Positions 1 through 7,410 of a DNA stretch of 64,000 bases are shown here, piece by piece. The stretch is taken from the NCBI GenBank assembly GCA_937995985.1, contig CALKIR010000060.1, forward strand, positions 62,001 to 126,000. The letters run 5' to 3'. Under the pieces are notes generated by a model, which made no database searches, was not told where the DNA came from, and was given only the letters and a program-made list of their open reading frames with translations. Both the position numbers and the translations under genes were made by a program. The first letter of the stretch is position 1. Every line of letters starts with the position of its first letter. Source of the stretch: an uncultured Alcaligenaceae bacterium (lineage in GTDB: Bacteria > Pseudomonadota > Gammaproteobacteria > Burkholderiales > Burkholderiaceae_B).

Positions 1-513
1 GATTTTGGTCAAGAAACAGTGCATCAAGAAACTGCTCATTGGTTTGTTTCCATGCTGCGTGGGGAGCAAACAGAACTAAGCTTTGCCGTACAGCCAGTAA
101 GACCGCAGCCCTCTACCCTAGAGTTAACTGGGGTATTTTGGGGAGGCAATTTGGCGTTGCTATGCTCTTTAGTGGGCACTCCTTATTTGCCTGATGTTGA
201 GGGGGGGATATTATTTTTGGAGGATGTTTCAGAGCATCCATATCGGATAGAGCGTATGCTGACTCAATTGCATATGGCCGGTATTTTGAATAAACAAAAA
301 GCTATTTTACTTGGTGATTTTACAGAGTATAAATTAGTGCCTGCAGATAGAGGTTATCAATTAGCTTCCGTCTGGCGCTGGTTAGGTAAGCATGTGTCCA
401 TTCCCGTCTTTACTGGTTTTCCCTATGGCCATGTACCTCGCAAGGCTACTGTACCTATAGGTGCAGGGGTACGTCTTTGGGTGCGTGATCAGCAGGCTAC
501 GCTGTTTTTTTAA
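1..513 (+). CDS. ldcA: LD-carboxypeptidase (peptidase S66), 3' part only
   Basis: Cut by the left window edge; the frame is open from base 1, so the GTG at 19 is not the true start. LdcA-type cytoplasmic enzymes remove the terminal D-alanine from murein tetrapeptides during cell-wall recycling. The visible C-terminal part carries the family blocks GGILFLEDV (the Glu is expected to belong to the Ser-Glu-His triad) and FPYGHVPRK (catalytic His), plus HPYRIERML and the LLGDF block. The nucleophilic Ser lies upstream of the window. About 170 residues are present of a usual 300. Confident in the family; less so in the exact substrate. Confidence 0.88.
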   Translation, partial: DFGQETVHQETAHWFVSMLRGEQTELSFAVQPVRPQPSTLELTGVFWGGNLALLCSLVGTPYLPDVEGGILFLEDVSEHPYRIERMLTQLHMAGILNKQKAILLGDFTEYKLVPADRGYQLASVWRWLGKHVSIPVFTGFPYGHVPRKATVPIGAGVRLWVRDQQATLFF

Positions 514-573
514 TCTCGCTAGGGAGCCATGCACCTCAGATTATGCTGTTGATTACAGGAGTAGAAAAATTTT

Positions 574-1158
574 ATGACTTATGTGTTAGTAGGTACGAAT
601 ACCTACGAGGAAGAAATCAAAAAAAGTCGTTTTATTGCGATTGCGGCTCCAGTACAAACGGTGGAGGACGCAATGGCATTTATAGAGCAGCACTCTGTTC
701 CAGAGGCGCGTCACAATTGCTGGGCTTACAAAATAGGTGATAATTATCGTTTTTCAGATGATGGAGAGCCTGGCGGAACCGCAGGTCGTCCCATTCTACA
801 GGCTATTGAAGGCCAGGAGTGTGATTGTGTCGTGGTATTAGTGATCCGCTGGTTTGGGGGCATAAAATTAGGCACAGGAGGATTGGTCCGTGCTTATGGT
901 GGTGTGGCTGCTGAGTGTTTACGTACAGCGCAGAAAAAACTTTATGTGCCTATGATTGCGGCCCAGTGTTTTTGCCCCTATGCAGAAATTGATCGCGTGA
1001 AATCACGATTTGAAGAGTTTCAAATTCGCATTGTTGGTGAGGATTATGGTGCAGCAGGGGTGGTATGGGATATGCAGTTAGCCAAAGATCATAGAGAGGA
1101 TTTTGAGCAGCTATTACAAAATATGAGCAGTGGGCAGGGCTGGTTTAAAGTAATATAG
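574..1158 (+). CDS. yigZ: YigZ/IMPACT family protein
   Basis: A 194-residue protein of the YigZ/UPF0029 (IMPACT) family. The N-terminal IMPACT domain shows the conserved blocks KSRFIAIAAPV, EARHNCWAYKIG, SDDGEPGGTAGRPIL and VIRWFGGIKLGTGGLVRAYG. The shorter C-terminal half resembles the EF-G-like DUF1949 domain. The biochemical role is not settled in bacteria; the relationship to eukaryotic IMPACT hints at translation control. The ATG at 574 is chosen because AGGAG (557-561) sits 12 bases upstream, and the length matches the family. It follows ldcA by 60 bases on the same strand and may share its transcript. Confidence 0.9.
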   Translation: MTYVLVGTNTYEEEIKKSRFIAIAAPVQTVEDAMAFIEQHSVPEARHNCWAYKIGDNYRFSDDGEPGGTAGRPILQAIEGQECDCVVVLVIRWFGGIKLGTGGLVRAYGGVAAECLRTAQKKLYVPMIAAQCFCPYAEIDRVKSRFEEFQIRIVGEDYGAAGVVWDMQLAKDHREDFEQLLQNMSSGQGWFKVI

Positions 1159-1182
1159 ATGTAGATCTTTTCTTCTTGAGTG

Positions 1183-1220
1183 TATATAAAAACGGCACAC
1201 TGATTGAGCGCGCCGTTTGC
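1183..1220 (-). terminator. Rho-independent terminator of the thioredoxin gene
   Basis: On the minus strand a 7-bp stem (arms 1190-1196 and 1212-1218) is followed by a T-rich tract (TTTTTATATA). It lies just past the thioredoxin stop. On the plus strand no T tract follows, so it is assigned to the minus strand. Confidence 0.65.
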
Positions 1221-1240
1221 CTACATAAAATAATTATGAT

Positions 1241-1630
1241 TTAAGCCTGTCCGGCATTATCTTGTGCGGCTTGTTGTTGCTGGGCAATTTCTGCATGGAC
1301 TTTTTCCATGTCTACTTCGCGCAGCTGGTTAATTAGCTCATCAAGCTGAGATTCTGTCAGGGCGCCAGAATGTGAAAATAATAAAACTTTTTCACGGAAA
1401 ATCATAATAGTTGGGATGGAGCGAATGCGCATCATCGCAGCCAACTCTTGTTCCTCTTCGGTGTTTACCTTTGCAAAAGTAACATCCTGATGACGTTCAG
1501 ATGCAGCTTCAAAAACCGGCCCAAATTGACGGCAAGGCCCACACCAAGGCGCCCAGAAGTCAATGATTAGAGGTTTGTCGCCGTTAATAGCTTCTTGGAA
1601 AGTTTCTTGGGTAAGATCCACGGTGCTCAT
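1241..1630 (-). CDS. Thioredoxin with C-terminal extension
   Basis: A 129-residue thioredoxin-fold protein, a cytoplasmic disulfide reductase normally recycled by thioredoxin reductase. It has the active site WCGPC (Cys30, Cys33) and the cis-proline block SIPT (Pro73). It is about 20 residues longer than E. coli TrxA because of a Gln/Ala-rich polar tail. It lacks the zinc-binding N-terminus of TrxC, although the DFWAPWCGPCRQFGPVF block is TrxC-like. AGGAAGG stands just before the ATG. A hairpin separates it from the purine permease upstream. The specific partner is not evident, so no symbol is given. Confidence 0.9.
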   Translation of the reverse strand: MSTVDLTQETFQEAINGDKPLIIDFWAPWCGPCRQFGPVFEAASERHQDVTFAKVNTEEEQELAAMMRIRSIPTIMIFREKVLLFSHSGALTESQLDELINQLREVDMEKVHAEIAQQQQAAQDNAGQA

Positions 1631-1641
1631 AAATGCCTTCC

Positions 1642-1672
1642 TAAAAAAGAAACGGCTAATATATTAGCCGTT
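1642..1672 (-). terminator. Palindromic terminator between permease and thioredoxin genes
   Basis: A perfect 22-base palindrome (1651-1672, AACGGCTAATA and its complement) is followed on the minus strand by a T-rich tract (complement of 1642-1650). It lies after the permease stop and immediately before the thioredoxin ribosome binding site. It may end the permease transcript or partly attenuate read-through. Confidence 0.6.
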
Positions 1673-1708
1673 ATATAAACTTAACTTGTAGTTCTAGTGT
1701 AACGCTTT

Positions 1709-3001
1709 TTAGTCAGGATAAAAAGCGTATTTGCTCACAAATAGGGCTGCAACGATAATGGTGGCTAAATGGAGGTCTTTCCATTTGCCAGTAAAGAATT
1801 TTAAAACTACATAGCTGATGAATCCAAAAGCCAGGCCATTAGCAATAGAGTAAGTAAAGGGCATGGCCAGAGCAGTGAGGGCCGCAGGAGCAGCTTCTGT
1901 AACGTCTTGCCATTCCACTTCTACCACTTCACGTAACATAATGCCTGCAACATATAAAAGGGCAGGTGCAGTGGCATAACCTGGTACTACTGCTGCAAGG
2001 GGAGAAAAGAACAAGGCACATACAAATAATATGGCAACGGTCAAAGCGGTAAGTCCTGTACGGCCGCCTGCCTGTACCCCAGAAGCACTTTCAACATAGG
2101 CGGTTGTGCTGCTGGTACCGATAATGGACCCAGCAACAATAGCAGTGCTGTCCGCAAATAATGCTCGTCCCAAGCGTCCTGGGTTTTTTTCATCGATGAG
2201 ATTAGCCCGTTTGGCAACCCCAAGTAATGTACCAGTAGCATCAAATACCTCTACTAATACTAAGACCAAGATGACGTGGACAATACCTACATTCAAAGCC
2301 CCCATAATATCTAACTGCATAAAGGTAGGGGCAATGCTAGGAGGCATGGAAACTAAACCTTGGTAATTAGTATGCCCTGTTAGCATTGAGAGGACGGTTA
2401 CTGCCAAGATTCCAATTAAAATAGCCCCCCGAACACGTAAGGCATCGAGAACCGCTATTACAAAAAAACCAAAAATTGCAAACAAAGCTTGATGAGAGGT
2501 GAGATTGCCAATACCGACATGAGTAGCAGGGTTGCCGACTACCACACCGCTGTTAATCATAGCAATTAAGCCTAAAAACAAACCTATCCCAGCGGCAATA
2601 GCAGAGCGCAATGATTTAGGAATCCCGGCAATAATCCAGCTTCGTGCTCCGGTAGCGGTGAGCAATATAAAAATAATCCCAGAAATGAAAACAGCACCAA
2701 GTGCTTGTTGCCAACTAAAGCCTAAAGCACCTACAACGGTAAAGGCGAAAAAAGCGTTTAAACCCATTCCAGGGGCTAAGCCAATGGGCCAATTAGCAAC
2801 TAATGCCATCGTTGTCGTGCCTACAATTGCAGCCAGACAGGTTGCAACAAAAATAGCACCCCGATCCATTCCTGTTGAAGAGAGGATTTCAGGGTTAACA
2901 AATATGATATAAGACATGGTGAGGAAGGTTGTGATTCCGGCCAGTACCTCTGTCTTAACGGTGGTATTGTGTTCGCTCAAGCGGAAAAGCCTTTCCAGCA
3001 T
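1709..3001 (-). CDS. AzgA/PbuG-type purine permease (NCS2)
   Basis: A 430-residue inner-membrane protein of the AzgA-like branch of the NCS2 family, which imports hypoxanthine, guanine or adenine by proton symport. Hydrophobic segments run through the whole length. Visible family blocks are TEVLAGITTFLTMSYIIFVNP near the start, GLAPGMGLNAFFAF, the AGIGLFLGLI helix, VEVFDATGTLLGVAKRA and GTSSTTAYVESASG. The start is set at the ATG at 3001 because AAAGGA precedes it by a good distance and MLERLFRL is the usual N-terminus; a longer frame to 3088 adds 29 residues unlike the family. It diverges from tsaD. Which purine it carries cannot be told. Confidence 0.9.
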   Translation of the reverse strand: MLERLFRLSEHNTTVKTEVLAGITTFLTMSYIIFVNPEILSSTGMDRGAIFVATCLAAIVGTTTMALVANWPIGLAPGMGLNAFFAFTVVGALGFSWQQALGAVFISGIIFILLTATGARSWIIAGIPKSLRSAIAAGIGLFLGLIAMINSGVVVGNPATHVGIGNLTSHQALFAIFGFFVIAVLDALRVRGAILIGILAVTVLSMLTGHTNYQGLVSMPPSIAPTFMQLDIMGALNVGIVHVILVLVLVEVFDATGTLLGVAKRANLIDEKNPGRLGRALFADSTAIVAGSIIGTSSTTAYVESASGVQAGGRTGLTALTVAILFVCALFFSPLAAVVPGYATAPALLYVAGIMLREVVEVEWQDVTEAAPAALTALAMPFTYSIANGLAFGFISYVVLKFFTGKWKDLHLATIIVAALFVSKYAFYPD

Positions 3002-3112
3002 CGGAATTCCTTTGAATCGTGTTAAAGTGGCGGGTAATGAAATAAAATTGGCGCATAGTGTAATTTTCTGCGCCGATGAATGAGGCAATTGTACATAAAT
3101 TAGCGCAAAGAA

Positions 3113-4156
3113 ATGAATGTTTTAGGGATAGAGAGTTCTTGTGATGAAACAGGTGTGGCGATTGTCCACACGGACTTGGGGTTACGTGCTCAAGCGTTGC
3201 ATAGTCAAATAAAGATGCACCAAGAGTATGGTGGGGTGGTTCCTGAATTAGCATCGCGGGACCACATTCGTCGTATGCTGCCGTTGATCCAAGAATGTTT
3301 GGATCATGCTCAATTAACAATGGGTGATATTGATTACGTGGCTTATACGGCAGGGCCAGGCTTAGCAGGGGCATTATTGGTTGGGGGGAGCGTTGCCAAT
3401 GCATTGGCTTGGTCATTACAAAAGCCCGTTATTCCCATTCATCATTTAGAAGGGCATTTGCTTTCTCCTTTAATGAGCGATCCCAAACCAGAATTTCCTT
3501 TTGTAGCGCTTCTGGTTTCAGGAGGGCATACTCAGCTGATGCGTGTGGGCGGAGTGGGTGATTATGTGTTATTGGGGGAAACCTTAGATGATGCTGCCGG
3601 GGAGGCCTTTGATAAAACGGCTAAATTGCTTGGCTTGCCTTATCCCGGGGGGCCTGCATTAGCAGCTTTGGCCCAAAAGGGGTGCTCTGAGGTTATTTCT
3701 CTGCCTCGGCCAATGTTGCATAGTAAAGATTTTGATTTCAGTTTTAGTGGTTTAAAGACTGCGGTGCTAACGCGTTTACGAGATGCTGAGGCCACAGGAC
3801 GGCTAAATGAACAGTTTCGAGCCGATTGTGCAGCCGCAACTGAACAGGCCATAGTTGATGTTTTGGTAGCTAAAACTATTGCTGCCACCTTAGATGCTGG
3901 GGTAAAGCGCTTGGTCATTGCAGGTGGGGTAGGCGCCAATCAAAAACTACGTGCACAATTAAAGCAGGCGGCGGATGCTCAAGGACTGTCTGTTTACTAT
4001 CCGCCTATTGAATTATGTACAGATAATGGTGCCATGATTGCTTATGCGGCAGCAATGCGCTTAAAGCATGGGCTGGTTGCCCATGCAGAGCCTCATTATG
4101 GATTTAGTGTGCGAGCCCGTTGGCCCTTAGAGGAATTAGCGTCGTTTGCGCCCTGA
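3113..4156 (+). CDS. tsaD: tRNA N6-adenosine threonylcarbamoyltransferase TsaD
   Basis: A 347-residue ASKHA-fold protein that, with TsaB and TsaE, transfers threonylcarbamoyl to A37 of ANN-decoding tRNAs. The N-terminus MNVLGIESSCDETG is the family signature. The metal-binding HHLEGH has His111 and His115, and the late DNGAMIAYA block supplies the Asp ligand. GGHTQL and the GGVGANQKLR nucleotide-binding loop are present. Length is normal. The ribosome binding site is weak. Its last 21 bases overlap the 3' end of plsY on the other strand. Its usual partner rpsU is not nearby. Confidence 0.97.
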   Translation: MNVLGIESSCDETGVAIVHTDLGLRAQALHSQIKMHQEYGGVVPELASRDHIRRMLPLIQECLDHAQLTMGDIDYVAYTAGPGLAGALLVGGSVANALAWSLQKPVIPIHHLEGHLLSPLMSDPKPEFPFVALLVSGGHTQLMRVGGVGDYVLLGETLDDAAGEAFDKTAKLLGLPYPGGPALAALAQKGCSEVISLPRPMLHSKDFDFSFSGLKTAVLTRLRDAEATGRLNEQFRADCAAATEQAIVDVLVAKTIAATLDAGVKRLVIAGGVGANQKLRAQLKQAADAQGLSVYYPPIELCTDNGAMIAYAAAMRLKHGLVAHAEPHYGFSVRARWPLEELASFAP

Positions 4157-4804
4157 GGGATGCGCCTCAATACTTGTAGGTGGCTGTCCTATTTTGCTTT
4201 CTGTTCCTTGAAGCAGACGGTGAAAGTTGGCCTTGTGTCGGGTTAACAACACGATGGCAATGACAATAATTGCAATGCCTTGGCTCTGACTGCTTGCCCA
4301 AATAGGTCCTGCCCCTAAAATATAGACCACGGGGATGAGCAAAGCAGTAATAATTGCAGATAGGGACGAGTAGCGGGTGGTATAAGCCACCAGAAGCCAA
4401 CAACAAGCGGCGCATAGAGCTAATAGGGGATGCAACGCAGCTAACACACCTAGTGCAGTGGCCACGCCTTTGCCTCCTTTGAAGCCCAAAAAAATGGGAT
4501 AGATGTGGCCCATAAATACCGCTACTGCTGCCCATGCTGAAAACAGCATCGGAGCTTGTAGCTCGGCACCAATGGCACGGGCGAGTAAAACAGCGATCAG
4601 TCCTTTGAGCACATCGCCCAGAAGGGTCAGGGCAGCGGCTGTTTTATTGCCACTACGCAGGACATTGGTAGCCCCTGGATTTTTCGAGCCAAACTGACGC
4701 GGGTCAGGTAAACGCATCAATTTACTGATGACTACCGCAAAGGGAATGGAGCCAATCAAATAGGCACCAAGAATAGTAAGCGAGAGGATAGCAAATAAAA
4801 TCAC
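4136..4804 (-). CDS. plsY: Glycerol-3-phosphate acyltransferase PlsY
   Basis: A 222-residue inner-membrane enzyme that acylates glycerol-3-phosphate from acyl-phosphate, the first step of phospholipid synthesis (with PlsX). About five hydrophobic helices and the three family motifs are visible: GSKNPGATNVLRSG, FKGGKGVATALG and TTRYSSLSAI. The start is a GTG at 4804 giving MILFAILSL ahead of the conserved GAYLIGSIPFAVV; no strong ribosome binding site is seen. The C-terminus is polar and basic and its coding end overlaps tsaD by 21 bases. Confidence 0.95.
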   Translation of the reverse strand: MILFAILSLTILGAYLIGSIPFAVVISKLMRLPDPRQFGSKNPGATNVLRSGNKTAAALTLLGDVLKGLIAVLLARAIGAELQAPMLFSAWAAVAVFMGHIYPIFLGFKGGKGVATALGVLAALHPLLALCAACCWLLVAYTTRYSSLSAIITALLIPVVYILGAGPIWASSQSQGIAIIVIAIVLLTRHKANFHRLLQGTESKIGQPPTSIEAHPSGRKRR

Positions 4805-4842
4805 AGTGTCTGATTTCGAATCACAAGTTAAAATGAAAAATT

Positions 4843-4871
4843 ATTATAGTGATAAGTAGTAGCAATTTCAC
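4843..4871 (-). promoter_or_regulatory. Candidate sigma70 promoter for plsY
   Basis: On the minus strand a perfect TATAAT (complement of 4843-4848) lies 17 bases from GTGAAA (complement of 4866-4871, four of six matches to the -35 consensus). It is about 40 bases upstream of plsY. A TATAGT on the plus strand overlaps it (4845-4850), so surE may use a face-to-face promoter here. Confidence 0.45.
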
Positions 4872-4900
4872 CCAGTCTAAGAGGATACTATTTAGCATCC

Positions 4901-5644
4901 ATGAAAATACTGATATCTAATGATGATGGTTATCACGCCCGTGGCATTGAGGCTCTATATAGAGCATTACAACCTTTGGCAGATACTATAGTTGTTGTGG
5001 CCCCCGAAACTAATTGTAGTGGGACCTCCAATGCCCTTACTTTAAATCGCCCGTTGAATGTACAACAAGCAAGCAATGGGTTTTATTTTGTAAATGGCAC
5101 CCCCTCAGATTGTGTGCATATAGCATTGACTGGGATGCTAGATTTCCGTCCAGATTTGATTGTCTCTGGTATTAATAATGGGGCTAATTTAGGTGATGAT
5201 ACCCTGTACTCGGGGACTGTGGCAGCAGCAATGGAAGGGCATTTATTTGGTATTCCAGCCATTGCTTTTTCTTTGGTAGAAAAAGGCTGGCAGTATCTTG
5301 ATACTGCGGTAGCAGTAGCCAAACAAATGGTAGAACGATACATTGAGCAGCCACTTGCTACAGGCACGTTGCTAAATGTTAATATACCCAATGTGCCCTT
5401 ACATGCGCTTAAACCTGCTGAGGTTACTCGTTTAGGCAAGCGCCATCCTTCTGAACCAGTTATTAAAAGCACAACCCCCTATGGAGATCCTGTGTATTGG
5501 ATTGGTCCAGTAGGAGGGGTGCTTGATGCTGCTCGTGGTACTGATTTTGGTGCTATTGAAAATTTAGCTGTTTCGGTGACTCCTTTGCGTTTTGATTTAA
5601 CCGCACATGAGCAATTAGAGTCGATCGCCCAATGGGTGAAATAA
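4901..5644 (+). CDS. surE: 5'/3'-nucleotidase SurE
   Basis: A 247-residue divalent-metal phosphatase of nucleoside monophosphates, implicated in stress survival. The N-terminus MKILISNDDGYHARG carries the metal-binding Asp8-Asp9. APETNCSGTSNALT and SGINNGANLGDDTLYSGTVAAAMEG are the other active-site blocks, and the length is normal. It begins the surE-pcm-nlpD set common in proteobacteria; its 3' end overlaps the likely start of pcm by 13 bases. Confidence 0.96.
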   Translation: MKILISNDDGYHARGIEALYRALQPLADTIVVVAPETNCSGTSNALTLNRPLNVQQASNGFYFVNGTPSDCVHIALTGMLDFRPDLIVSGINNGANLGDDTLYSGTVAAAMEGHLFGIPAIAFSLVEKGWQYLDTAVAVAKQMVERYIEQPLATGTLLNVNIPNVPLHALKPAEVTRLGKRHPSEPVIKSTTPYGDPVYWIGPVGGVLDAARGTDFGAIENLAVSVTPLRFDLTAHEQLESIAQWVK

Positions 5645-6462
5645 AGATGAAGAAAAGATACCCCCGTCCTCAATTTACTCAAGGAACTATCAACCGTTTT
5701 GGTCAATCGCGGATTGGTGGGGGGGTACAGGTGTTAAATAGCAACGCGCGTATTCTGCAGCCTGGAGAAGTAGCGCCGCGACATCAGCCAAGTAGCCAAC
5801 ATTTTAGTCAAGATAATCTTGGCTTAAATTCTGCCCGGCTGCGAGCTGTGATGGTCGAGCGCTTAAGACAAGAGGGAATTAGTGATGAACGAGTGTTGCA
5901 GGCCCTAAATCAAGTACCCAGGCATCATTTTGTGGATGAAGGGTTGGCGAGTCATGCTTATGAGAATGCTGCACTTCCTATTGGCTTTCAGCAAACCATC
6001 TCGCAGCCGTGGATAGTGGCTCGTATGATTGCTTTAGTGTGCTCTGAGCAGATCCCACATAAAGTGCTCGAAATAGGTGCAGGATGTGGCTATCAGGCTG
6101 CTGTTTTGGCTCAGTTGATCCCGCAAGTGTATGCTATAGAGCGTATCCGCGGGCTCTATGAGCTGGCAATACAAAATATTCAGCATGCTCCTCATGCCGA
6201 GCGCATTCATTTACATTATGGTGATGGTCTGCAAGGATTGCCCCAATATGCGCCTTTTCCAGCGATTATTGTGGCAGCTGCAGGAATAGAGCTGCCGCGT
6301 AGCTTGTTGAGACAGTTGTCTGTGGGTGGACGTTTGGTTGCACCTTTAGGACAAGATGAGCAGCATTTGGTTTTAATTGAGCGCACGGGCATGGATAGTT
6401 GGAGCCAACAGTTATTAGAACCCGTACGTTTTGTACCCCTTCGTCAGGGGACTCAACCCTAA
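5632..6462 (+). CDS. pcm: Protein-L-isoaspartate O-methyltransferase
   Basis: A SAM-dependent enzyme that methylates L-isoaspartyl residues to start repair of aged proteins. Motif I (VLEIGAGCGYQAAVLA, residues 145-160), PRHHFVDE (97-103) and the QTISQPWIVA block are clear. At 276 residues it is longer than E. coli Pcm (208) because of a roughly 65-residue polar, Gln/Arg-rich N-terminal segment; such extensions occur in betaproteobacterial homologues. The ATG at 5632 overlaps surE, and the ATG at 5647, three bases after the surE stop, is an equally possible start. Neither has a strong ribosome binding site. Confidence 0.93.
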   Translation: MGEIKMKKRYPRPQFTQGTINRFGQSRIGGGVQVLNSNARILQPGEVAPRHQPSSQHFSQDNLGLNSARLRAVMVERLRQEGISDERVLQALNQVPRHHFVDEGLASHAYENAALPIGFQQTISQPWIVARMIALVCSEQIPHKVLEIGAGCGYQAAVLAQLIPQVYAIERIRGLYELAIQNIQHAPHAERIHLHYGDGLQGLPQYAPFPAIIVAAAGIELPRSLLRQLSVGGRLVAPLGQDEQHLVLIERTGMDSWSQQLLEPVRFVPLRQGTQP

Positions 6463-6482
6463 GTTTTTTCAGGAGAGTCTAT

Positions 6483-7385
6483 ATGCATCCTGCAGGCAAA
6501 TTAGTATCTCTTGCTGCAAATGCAACAGTCAGCCCGAATAGTGGGTCAAGCCGATGGTTATGCATGACAGCGCTAGCAGTTAGTGCGTTATTAGTTGGCT
6601 GTAGCACAACCGGCCAGAGGGCGCCCATCACAGATTTAAGTGTGTCCCAAAATGAAACGGATGCACAGGTGATGAGCCAAAGCACCACAACATACATTGT
6701 TCAGCCCGGGGATACTCTGTATAAAATTGCCCGTGAACATAATGCTAAAGTGCATGAAATTGCACAGGCAAATCAAATTGCTAACCCCAGTCAGTTGCGT
6801 ATCGGGCAAACCTTAGTGATTCCTGGCGCAGGCACTGCGCCAACATCGCCGCCTCATATTAGCAGTGGAACTCAGGTAGTTGCTGCTCCTATTGATGTGT
6901 CAGGGACGACCCAATCCCAGTCACAAACAGGACAAGCCAGTACTTCTAGTCAGAGCACCACCACAGTACAGCCAGATAAGTCTGTAGAAAGTAGCAGCGC
7001 ACCTCGTGCTAGCGATGCTGATTTGATTAATTGGGGATGGCCTAATCAAGGAAAAATCATTCAGGGCTTTACACCTAGTAGCAAGGGCATCGATATCGCT
7101 GGAGAGATCGGGGATCCCGTACTTGCAGCTGCTGATGGCAAGGTTATGTATGCTGGTAACGGGGTTCGAGGCTTGGGTAATTTGATCTTACTTGGCCATA
7201 CTGACGGTTTCATTACTGCTTATGCACATAATGATGAGTTGTTAGTCAAAATGGGCGAAGAGGTCAAAAAGGGACAAAAGGTTGCTACCTTAGGTCAAAC
7301 TGAAGCCAGTTCGCCTCGTTTGCATTTTGAGATTCGTCGCCGTGGCACACCAGTCAATCCATTGTCTTATTTGCCCAGACGCTAA
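6483..7385 (+). CDS. nlpD: NlpD-like lipoprotein: LysM plus degenerate LytM (M23) domain
   Basis: A 300-residue predicted outer-membrane lipoprotein. It has an N-terminal hydrophobic stretch ending in a lipobox (SALLVGC, Cys40), one LysM domain binding peptidoglycan (about 71-115), a Ser/Thr/Gln-rich linker and a C-terminal LytM domain. The LytM domain is degenerate: the first His of the HxxxD zinc motif is Ser (SSKGIDIAG) and the first His of HxH is Arg (PRLHFEIR), as in E. coli NlpD. That implies an activator of the AmiC-type amidase at division, not an enzyme. The ATG at 6483 follows AGGAGA (6471-6476). It is 20 bases after pcm. No rpoS follows. Confidence 0.93.
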   Translation: MHPAGKLVSLAANATVSPNSGSSRWLCMTALAVSALLVGCSTTGQRAPITDLSVSQNETDAQVMSQSTTTYIVQPGDTLYKIAREHNAKVHEIAQANQIANPSQLRIGQTLVIPGAGTAPTSPPHISSGTQVVAAPIDVSGTTQSQSQTGQASTSSQSTTTVQPDKSVESSSAPRASDADLINWGWPNQGKIIQGFTPSSKGIDIAGEIGDPVLAAADGKVMYAGNGVRGLGNLILLGHTDGFITAYAHNDELLVKMGEEVKKGQKVATLGQTEASSPRLHFEIRRRGTPVNPLSYLPRR

Positions 7386-7410
7386 TTAGCGCAGCAGTGA
7401 TACGTGCTTT

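Noticed and set aside
543..740. Open frame of 65 codons overlapping the start of yigZ
   Set aside because: It is out of frame with the clear YigZ protein and has no family features.
3002..3088. Upstream extension of the purine permease
   Set aside because: A good ribosome binding site and the usual family N-terminus support the start at 3001.
2955..3416. Minus-strand frame of 153 codons across the tsaD start
   Set aside because: Antisense to strongly conserved TsaD sequence and overlapping the permease start; composition looks like a shadow frame.
6483..7385. Active M23 endopeptidase
   Set aside because: Two of the zinc-site His positions are replaced (Ser and Arg), as in non-catalytic NlpD.
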